DNA from: Spirochaetaceae bacterium
GTDB lineage: Bacteria; Spirochaetota; Spirochaetia; Treponematales; Breznakiellaceae
Assembly (NCBI GenBank): GCA_031267955.1
Contig: JAIRYB010000199.1
Span: 1-6,768, forward strand
Length of the DNA stretch: 6,768 nt
Direction of reading: 5' to 3'
The position numbers were made by a program, and so were the translations under genes. Every line of letters begins with the position of its first letter. The first letter of the stretch is position 1. Below the pieces are notes generated by a model that saw nothing but the letters and a program-made list of their open reading frames with translations, was not told where the DNA came from and did no database searches. Below, in pieces: positions 1 through 4,712 of the stretch.

Positions 1-422
1 GGAACTTTATCCGGGAAATCGGCGTGGTGGAGCGGCTTTCCAATACGGCGCAGAACGACCTGATGAACATCGTGTCCCTGTTCCTCTCCCTGGGGGTGGG
101 CAGCCAGATGACCCCGGAAAAATTCCTCAACCCTTCGTCCCTGATCATCGTGGTCATGGGGCTGGTGGCCTTTGCCATCGCCACCGCCACCGGGGTGCTG
201 GTAGCCAAGTTTATGAACCTGTTCCTCAAGGAAAAGATAAACCCCCTCATCGGTTCCGCGGGGGTGTCCGCGGTGCCCATGGCCGCCCGTGTTTCCAACA
301 AGGTGGGCCTAGAATCCGATCCCGGCAACTTCCTCCTCATGCACGCCATGGGCCCCAATGTCGCGGGGGTTATCGGCACAGCCATAGCCGCAGGGGTGAT
401 GATCGCCGTCTACGGAGGCTGA
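1..422 (+). CDS. oadB: Sodium-pumping decarboxylase, beta subunit, C-terminal part (5' end outside window)
   Basis: This is the last 139 codons of an integral membrane subunit of a biotin-dependent Na+-translocating decarboxylase (oxaloacetate, glutaconyl-CoA or methylmalonyl-CoA type). The family couples decarboxylation of carboxybiotin to Na+ export across the inner membrane. The frame is open from base 3 (NFIREIGVVERLSNTAQNDL), so the GTG at 24 is internal and not the start. Two hydrophobic segments are visible, around IIVVMGLVAFAIATATGVLV and the final VAGVIGTAIAAGVMIAVY. Between them lie the family hallmarks KINPLIGSAGVSAVPMAARV and NFLLMHAMGPNVAGVIG, both nearly invariant in this subunit. 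The gene ends normally at TGA 420-422. The substrate cannot be told from this fragment; the alpha and gamma subunits would be expected upstream. Family assignment is secure, while the symbol oadB rather than gcdB or mmdB is a default. Confidence 0.93.
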   Translation, partial: NFIREIGVVERLSNTAQNDLMNIVSLFLSLGVGSQMTPEKFLNPSSLIIVVMGLVAFAIATATGVLVAKFMNLFLKEKINPLIGSAGVSAVPMAARVSNKVGLESDPGNFLLMHAMGPNVAGVIGTAIAAGVMIAVYGG

Positions 423-438
423 CCCTTTACAGCTTTGT

Positions 439-470
439 AAAAAAACCGGCGGGAGCGTTTGCTTCCGCCG
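439..470. terminator. Terminator-type hairpin after oadB, with U-tract polarity favouring the - strand
   Basis: A 10-bp stem is formed by CGGCGGGAGC (447-456) and GCTTCCGCCG (461-470), with one G-U pair and the 4-nt loop GTTT. It begins 25 nt after the oadB stop codon, a usual place for a terminator. Seven A residues (439-445) precede the stem on the + strand, so a transcript of the - strand would read stem-loop then GG then seven U. On the + strand the stem is followed only by TTGCCGATTT, a poor U-tract. It may still end oadB transcription, but its clear orientation is for leftward transcription. Confidence 0.6.
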
Positions 471-631
471 TTGCCGATTTGGTGACTGACACCAATCCCC
501 GAAATGAGCCGATTGGGAGCGAAAGGGCCTTGATGCCGCGACCAGGTGGAAGCGGCTTCCTTGCCCCCTTTGTAAAAGCATTAGAGAACAAGAAAGGTTC
601 TGAAATCGCGCTACGACTGAATAGTTACGAA
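471..631. other. Non-coding interval with small inverted repeats
   Basis: I see no credible coding frame here. Several short inverted repeats are present: TTGGTG/CACCAA (479-484 with 490-495), CCAATC/GATTGG (492-497 with 511-516), GCCGC/GCGGC (535-539 with 552-556), GGAAGC-G-GCTTCC (548-560) and AGAAC/GTTCT (585-589 with 597-601). The segment GGTGGAAGC (545-553) can also pair with GCTTCCGCC (461-469), the 3' arm of the preceding hairpin, allowing one G-U pair. I cannot match the set to any known riboswitch or small RNA. A promoter for proB probably lies in this stretch or in the palindrome that follows, but no hexamer pair stands out. Confidence 0.4.
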
Positions 632-657
632 ATAATATGACCGGCCGGTCATATTAT
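632..657. promoter_or_regulatory. Perfect 26-bp palindrome upstream of proB, possible operator
   Basis: Every base from 632 to 657 pairs with its mirror position around the centre 644/645. The core is GACCGGCCGGTC with AT-rich flanks. An overlapping palindrome, TCATAT-T-ATATGA (649-661), and the 8-bp ATTCGAAT (664-671) follow directly. The GACCG...CGGTC core resembles operators of several TetR-family repressors, which is inference. TAATAT (633-638) or TATTAT (652-657) inside the palindrome could serve as a -10 element, so bound protein would block proB transcription. In RNA it would instead form a long hairpin ending 14 nt before the proB ribosome binding site. No U-run follows, so it is not a standard terminator. 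Confidence 0.6.
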
Positions 658-671
658 ATGACAATTCGAAT

Positions 672-675
672 GAGG
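672..675 (+). promoter_or_regulatory. Ribosome binding site of proB (GAGG)
   Basis: GAGG lies 7 nt before the GTG at 683. An in-frame TGA at 671-673 rules out any earlier start, so this site and the GTG fix the N-terminus of ProB. Confidence 0.75.
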
Positions 676-682
676 TTTTTCT

Positions 683-1471
683 GTGATCCCAAAGTTATTT
701 GCCCAGGCGCGTAAGATAGTTTTTAAATTCGGCTCCAACACTCTGGCGGATAATGACGGCAGAATCAATACTGTTTTTATGGGGGAATTCGCGGAACAGG
801 CCGCGGAACTTGTCAAAAAGGGGAAGCAGATCGTCCTTGTTTCCTCGGGCGCGCAGGTAGCTGGATTGTCCACCATGGATAAATGGGCCCGCAAAAAAGA
901 CATCCATTACCGCCAGGCCCTCTGTGCCGTAGGCCAGGTGGAGCTTATGGGCGCCTGGCAGCGCGCCTTTGCCGGGCAGGGCCTGCGCATCGCCCAGATA
1001 CTCCTGACCCAGGATGATTTTAGCGATCAGATCCGCACGCTTAATATGCGCAACACGCTTTTCACCCTGGTAGATGAGGGCGTCATTCCCATTATCAATG
1101 AAAACGACAGCGTTTCTGTCGAGGAAATAAAGATAGGCGATAACGATACCCTGGCGGCCCAGTCGGCGATTCTCTGGAGCGCGGATCTCCTGATTCTGTT
1201 TACGGACATTGACGGGCTTTATACCAGAAACCCCGTGGAAGGCCCCGGCGCGGAATTTGTACCGGAGATAAGGGATTTTGAAGAGCTGAAGAAGAACATC
1301 ACTATCGGAAGCCCGGGAAATTTCGGTACCGGCGGGATCGCCACCAAAATTTCGGCTGCGGAACGCGCCGCGGGATTCGGGATACCTACCGTTATCGCCA
1401 ACGGCAGAAGGCCCAAAGCCCTGGAAGCCCTGGCGGCGGGGGCCCAGCGGGCTACGGCGTTTTTGGTTTAG
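683..1471 (+). CDS. proB: Glutamate 5-kinase, short form without PUA domain
   Basis: ProB phosphorylates L-glutamate with ATP to gamma-glutamyl phosphate, the first step of proline synthesis in the cytoplasm. The 262-residue product is one amino-acid-kinase domain. Visible motifs are the phosphate-binding KFGSNT (15-20), VLVSSGA (51-57), QVELMGAWQ (85-93), the substrate region NENDSV (139-144), GDNDTLAA (152-159), the nucleotide-binding FTDIDGLYTRNP (173-184) and GTGGIATK (215-222). It starts at GTG, the only start after an in-frame stop at 671-673. It ends at about the point where the kinase domain ends, so the C-terminal PUA domain of the 367-residue E. coli enzyme is absent; short forms are known in other bacteria. 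proA, often adjacent, is not in the window. Feedback inhibition by proline is usual for the family but cannot be read from the sequence. Confidence 0.95.
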   Translation: MIPKLFAQARKIVFKFGSNTLADNDGRINTVFMGEFAEQAAELVKKGKQIVLVSSGAQVAGLSTMDKWARKKDIHYRQALCAVGQVELMGAWQRAFAGQGLRIAQILLTQDDFSDQIRTLNMRNTLFTLVDEGVIPIINENDSVSVEEIKIGDNDTLAAQSAILWSADLLILFTDIDGLYTRNPVEGPGAEFVPEIRDFEELKKNITIGSPGNFGTGGIATKISAAERAAGFGIPTVIANGRRPKALEALAAGAQRATAFLV

Positions 1472-1563
1472 GGAAAGCGCCTCTTTCTATATCATCAAAA
1501 TTTTAAATGCCTTGGTTTCCGGGCAGGTCTTATAATCCTGATGTGTCTGCCTGTGCCTGCGTG
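1472..1563 (+). other. Intergenic stretch after proB, no clear terminator
   Basis: No gene is visible. A weak GAAAG/CTTTC stem follows the proB stop, and a 5-bp GGCAG/CTGCC pair (1522-1526 with 1547-1551) encloses a perfect TATAAT (1531-1536). Neither hairpin has a U-run. The TATAAT lacks a -35 at normal distance: TTGGTT at 1512-1517 is only 13 nt upstream. Confidence 0.35.
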
Positions 1564-1592
1564 TTGATTATATATAACAAAAATAGTATTGT
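1564..1592 (+). promoter_or_regulatory. Candidate sigma-70 promoter of the chemoreceptor gene
   Basis: TTGATT (1564-1569) and TATTGT (1587-1592) are separated by 17 nt in an AT-rich stretch, giving an expected leader of about 30 nt before the ATG at 1630. Each hexamer matches the consensus at four positions. I found no sigma-28 (TAAA-N15-GCCGATAA) or sigma-54 pattern, either of which might have been expected for a motility gene. The call rests on pattern and position only. Confidence 0.45.
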
Positions 1593-1618
1593 ATAAACAG
1601 CACTATTACAAAAAAACC

Positions 1619-1622
1619 GGAG
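1619..1622 (+). promoter_or_regulatory. Ribosome binding site of the chemoreceptor gene (GGAG)
   Basis: GGAG within CCGGAGAT sits 7 nt before the ATG at 1630 and supports that start. Confidence 0.75.
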
Positions 1623-1629
1623 ATATTGC

Positions 1630-3819
1630 ATGAAAATCAGGAACAAGCTTATCATAATGATTCTCGCCCTTACCCTTGCGGGGATTGGCGTGCTTCTGGG
1701 GGTTATTCTGAATATTTCCCAGGATCAAATCACCTCGCTGTCCATCACCCAGGTGGAGAACCTGGGGAATAACGAAGCCAGCCAGATAAAAGCGTGGCTG
1801 GACGCCAATTTCAGCATTGCCAGGTCCGTCGCCCAGGTAATGGAAGCCTACGATCAGGTTGAAATCAACGAGCGCCGTACTTTTTACAACCTGATCCTGA
1901 AAGAACTGACCGGATCGAACGAAGAACTGGCCGCCGTGTGGACCTGCTGGCCGCCGAACGCCCTGGACGGCCAGGACGCCCGGTATGCCAACACCCCGGG
2001 TACGGACAGTACCGGCAGATTCGTCTCCTACTGGGCCGGTTCAGAAGATAAAACTACGGTAACCGCCCTAACAGATTACGACACGAGCGATTTTTTTCTC
2101 ATACCCATGCGGACCGGGAAAGAAGCTATCGTAGAGCCTTATTTTTACAATATCAACGGGGTCGATACCCTCATCACTTCTTTGGCGGTCCCGGTAAAAA
2201 AAGACGGCCGGGTCATCGCTGTGGCCGGCGTTGATATCGCCCTTTCCAGCATCCAGTCCAGGGTAGAGGCTATCAGACCCTACGAGGGCAGCGTGGCCGC
2301 GGCTTTCAGCAACGGCGGGCTTGTGACAGCCCATTTCGATCGCACACGGCTCGGAAAACCCATGTCCCAGACCGAAACGGACATGGCCGGGCCTTACCTT
2401 GCCGGTTTAACAGACGCCGTCAGGGCGGGTTCCAGATATTCTTTCGTCACGACCATTGGTTCCGGCGGCGGGAGGCAGGAAGTCAATATCCTCAGCCTCC
2501 CCTTCTCCATAGGGAAGACCGCCACCCCTTGGGCCCTGGCGATAGCGGTACCCATGGGGGTTATCAACGCGCCGGTGTTTTTCATGCTCCGGATCAGCCT
2601 TATTATCAGCGCGGTGACGCTCCTGGCAATGGCCGCCGCGGCTTTCCTGATAGCCCGGTCCATTAGCAAGCCCCTCGGACGCATAACGGAGCTCTTTACG
2701 GCCCTTGGGGAGGGGGACCTGACCAGGCAGACAGACTTTAGGCGCAAAGACGAGATAGGGGACATGGCGAAGGTCTTCAACAAGACCGTGGAGGGCATTA
2801 GAAGCCTCGTGTTCACCATCAAAAACCAGTCCGTCTCCCTTTTCAGTATCGGGAACGAGCTTTCGAGCAATATGACTGAGACCGCGGCGGTCGTCAACGA
2901 GATTACCGCCAATATACAGAGCATCAAGGGCCGGGTTATCAACCAGTCCGCGTCGGTGAGCGAAACCAACGCGACTATGCAGCAGATCTCCGCCGGTATC
3001 GAGAGACTCAACGGCCATGTGGACCGCCAGGGCAGCAGCGTCGCCCGATCCTCCTCGGCTGTCGAGGAGATGCTCGCCAATATCCAGTCCGTCTCCCAGA
3101 CCCTGGCCAGAAACATGGCCAATGTCAGGGAATTGACGGAAACCTCCGAGGTGGGCCATTCCGGCCTCCAGGGGGTGGCTACGGATATCCAGGAGATTGC
3201 CAGGGAATCCGAAGGACTCCTGGAGATTAACGCAGTAATGAAGAACATCGCGAGCCAGACAAACCTTTTGTCCATGAACGCCGCCATCGAGGCGGCCCAC
3301 GCCGGGGAGGCGGGGAAGGGTTTTGCCGTTGTCGCGGACGAAATACGGAAACTGGCCGAGAATTCCGGGGAGCAATCCAAGACTATTTCCACGGTACTTA
3401 AAAAGATCAAGGATTCTATTGACAAGATAACCAAGTCTACCGACGGCGTGCTTAGCAAGTTCGAAGCTATAGACAACTGCGTCAGGACGGTTTCGGAGCA
3501 GGAAGAAAATATCCGGAACGCTATGGAGGAGCAGGGGGCCGGGAGCAAACAGATACTGGAGGCTATCGGGCAATTGAACGAGGTTACCCGGCTGGTCAGG
3601 GACGGATCGGCGGAGATGCTTGAGGGGAGCGAGCAGGTAATCCTTGAGAGCGGGAATCTGGAAACGGTGACGCAGGAAATAACCAGCGGGATGACCGAGA
3701 TGGCGGCAGGCGCGGACCAGATCAATGTGGCGGTGAGCCGGGTCAACGCCATCAGCGAGGAAAACAAGGAGAGTATTGATATACTGGTTAGGGAAATGTC
3801 AAAGTTCAAGCTTGAATAG
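1630..3819 (+). CDS. Methyl-accepting chemotaxis protein with dCache-like periplasmic sensor
   Basis: This is a 729-residue transmembrane chemoreceptor that senses a ligand outside the inner membrane and controls the kinase CheA through CheW. The first membrane segment is about 7-29. The periplasmic sensor (about 35-300) has two-lobed Cache features, including YANTPGTDSTGRF (119-131) and VAVAGVDIALSSIQ (196-209). The second membrane segment is about 315-342. A HAMP domain follows (about 343-397, GEGDLTRQTDF and DEIGDMAKVFN). The signalling domain fills the rest, with the conserved hairpin tip at about 537-577 (SQTNLLSMNAAIEAA). His557 stands where enteric receptors have Arg. Likely methylation helices include TNATMQQIS (447-454) and SSAVEEMLANI (475-485). 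There is no NWETF-type tether; the protein ends KFKLE. The usual amino-acid-binding Cache signature (YxxxxRxWY) is not apparent, so the ligand is unknown. The gene sits between two proline-synthesis genes. Confidence 0.95.
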   Translation: MKIRNKLIIMILALTLAGIGVLLGVILNISQDQITSLSITQVENLGNNEASQIKAWLDANFSIARSVAQVMEAYDQVEINERRTFYNLILKELTGSNEELAAVWTCWPPNALDGQDARYANTPGTDSTGRFVSYWAGSEDKTTVTALTDYDTSDFFLIPMRTGKEAIVEPYFYNINGVDTLITSLAVPVKKDGRVIAVAGVDIALSSIQSRVEAIRPYEGSVAAAFSNGGLVTAHFDRTRLGKPMSQTETDMAGPYLAGLTDAVRAGSRYSFVTTIGSGGGRQEVNILSLPFSIGKTATPWALAIAVPMGVINAPVFFMLRISLIISAVTLLAMAAAAFLIARSISKPLGRITELFTALGEGDLTRQTDFRRKDEIGDMAKVFNKTVEGIRSLVFTIKNQSVSLFSIGNELSSNMTETAAVVNEITANIQSIKGRVINQSASVSETNATMQQISAGIERLNGHVDRQGSSVARSSSAVEEMLANIQSVSQTLARNMANVRELTETSEVGHSGLQGVATDIQEIARESEGLLEINAVMKNIASQTNLLSMNAAIEAAHAGEAGKGFAVVADEIRKLAENSGEQSKTISTVLKKIKDSIDKITKSTDGVLSKFEAIDNCVRTVSEQEENIRNAMEEQGAGSKQILEAIGQLNEVTRLVRDGSAEMLEGSEQVILESGNLETVTQEITSGMTEMAAGADQINVAVSRVNAISEENKESIDILVREMSKFKLE

Positions 3820-3827
3820 AAAGCAAG

Positions 3828-3871
3828 GGAGGAGTCTTTCCCCCAGCCGGATTATCGTATATGATAACGGC
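3828..3871 (+). promoter_or_regulatory. Unusual translation start region of proC: distant Shine-Dalgarno plus stem-loop touching the ATG
   Basis: A strong Shine-Dalgarno GGAGG (3828-3832, within GGGAGGAG) lies 39 nt before the ATG at 3872, too far for normal use, and no ATG, GTG or TTG follows it at usual spacing. A stem-loop lies between them: GCCG (3846-3849) pairs with CGGC (3868-3871), a 2-nt bulge GA follows, and TTATC (3852-3856) pairs with GATAA (3863-3867) around the loop GTATAT. Folding would bring GGAGG to about 13 unpaired nt from the ATG. The same bases contain TATGAT (3860-3865), a -10-like element that would place a transcript start at or near the ATG. Either reading is inference. 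Confidence 0.45.
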
Positions 3872-4705
3872 ATGAGTACTACCATTGCCTGTATCGGAAG
3901 CGGTAATATGGGCGGCGCCCTGATGAAAGGGGCTTCGCAAATTACCGGCGGGGAAAATATCGGTTTTGCCGATGCGGACCAATCCAAAGCTGAAGCCGCC
4001 GCCAAAGCCCTAGGGGGCAGGGTATACGCCTCCAATACCGAGGCGGTTTTACAGGGGGATTTTGTATTCCTTGCGGTAAAACCCCAGGTACTGGAGACGG
4101 TGCTGGGGGAAATAGCGCCGGCGGCGAAAAAACGCGCCGAATCGGGGAAGCCCGCGGTACTCGTGTCCATGGCTGCCGGCTGGCCTATCGCCAAAATCAG
4201 GGCGGTACTCCACGGGGACGAAACGGGCCCGGCGCCCGTACCGGTAGTTCGTATCATGCCCAATACCCCGGCCCTCATTTCGCAGGGAGTCATCGTGATG
4301 GCGGTCCCGCCTGAACTGGGCGAGGAAAAAGCGCGCGAACTGGAAAGGATCCTCGGGGCTGCGGGCATGGTGGACCAGCTTGAGGAAAAATACCTGGACG
4401 CGGTAACCGGCCTCTCCGGTTCTGGCCCGGCTTTTGTGTACCTGTTCATCGAATCTCTGGCGGACGGGGGAGTCCGCGCCGGCCTGCCCCGCGACAAAGC
4501 CCTGCGTTACGCCGCCCAAACTGTACTCGGTTCCGCCGCCATGGTAAAAGAAACCGGAAAACACCCCGGCGAACTCAAAGATATGGTAACTTCCCCGGCC
4601 GGGACGACCATTGCCGGGATCGCCGCGCTTGAAAAAGGCGCGTTTCGGGGTATAATAATGAACGCGGTGGAAGCGGCGTACCGCCGTTCATTGGAAATGG
4701 GGTGA
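3872..4705 (+). CDS. proC: Pyrroline-5-carboxylate reductase
   Basis: ProC reduces 1-pyrroline-5-carboxylate to L-proline with NAD(P)H, the last step of proline synthesis in the cytoplasm. The 277-residue product has the usual family length. It starts with a Rossmann fold (IACIGSGNMGGALMKG, 5-20), followed by FLAVKPQ (66-72), VVRIMPNTPALI (125-136) and GLSGSGPAFVYLFIESLADG (180-199). The family signature near the C-terminus is HPGELKDMVTSPAGTTIAGI (231-250), continuing AALEKGAFRG. The frame stays open upstream into the chemoreceptor gene, but homology begins at MSTTIACIGSGNMGG, so the ATG at 3872 is chosen over the TTG at 3776. There is no Shine-Dalgarno at normal distance (see the separate entry). 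The chemoreceptor stop codon is 52 nt upstream; purD follows after 7 nt, so proC and purD probably share a transcript. Confidence 0.95.
   Translation: MSTTIACIGSGNMGGALMKGASQITGGENIGFADADQSKAEAAAKALGGRVYASNTEAVLQGDFVFLAVKPQVLETVLGEIAPAAKKRAESGKPAVLVSMAAGWPIAKIRAVLHGDETGPAPVPVVRIMPNTPALISQGVIVMAVPPELGEEKARELERILGAAGMVDQLEEKYLDAVTGLSGSGPAFVYLFIESLADGGVRAGLPRDKALRYAAQTVLGSAAMVKETGKHPGELKDMVTSPAGTTIAGIAALEKGAFRGIIMNAVEAAYRRSLEMG
4629..4656 (+). promoter_or_regulatory. Near-consensus sigma-70 promoter inside proC, directed at purD
   Basis: TTGAAA (4629-4634; five of six consensus bases) and TATAAT (4651-4656; six of six) are 16 nt apart, all within the last 80 nt of proC. A transcript starting near 4663 would have a leader of about 50 nt before the purD ATG at 4713. 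This is the best hexamer pair I found in the window. It overlaps codons for LEKGAFRGIIM, which are conserved for protein reasons, so chance cannot be excluded. Confidence 0.5.
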
Positions 4706-4707
4706 GG
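4701..4707 (+). promoter_or_regulatory. Ribosome binding site of purD overlapping the proC stop
   Basis: GGTGAGG contains the proC TGA (4703-4705) and lies 5 nt before the purD ATG at 4713. This arrangement is typical of translational coupling. Confidence 0.65.
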
Positions 4708-4712
4708 TTATT

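Noticed and set aside
24..422. GTG at 24 as a start codon for a small membrane protein
   Set aside because: The frame is open upstream to the window edge and its sequence (NFIREIG) continues the decarboxylase subunit.
1531..1536. Perfect TATAAT between proB and the chemoreceptor gene
   Set aside because: No -35 hexamer lies at 16-18 nt; TTGGTT is only 13 nt away and there is no TGn extension. The pair at 1564-1592 has proper spacing.
2394..3809. Long open frames on the - strand across the chemoreceptor gene (up to 471 codons)
   Set aside because: They lie fully antisense to a clear receptor gene and translate to low-complexity Ser/Leu/Ile-rich sequence with no recognisable domain. Codon bias of the + strand gene explains them.
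3776..3871. Extended N-terminus of ProC from TTG at 3776
   Set aside because: It would overlap the chemoreceptor gene by 44 nt and add 32 residues unrelated to the family. The Rossmann fold begins right after the ATG at 3872.
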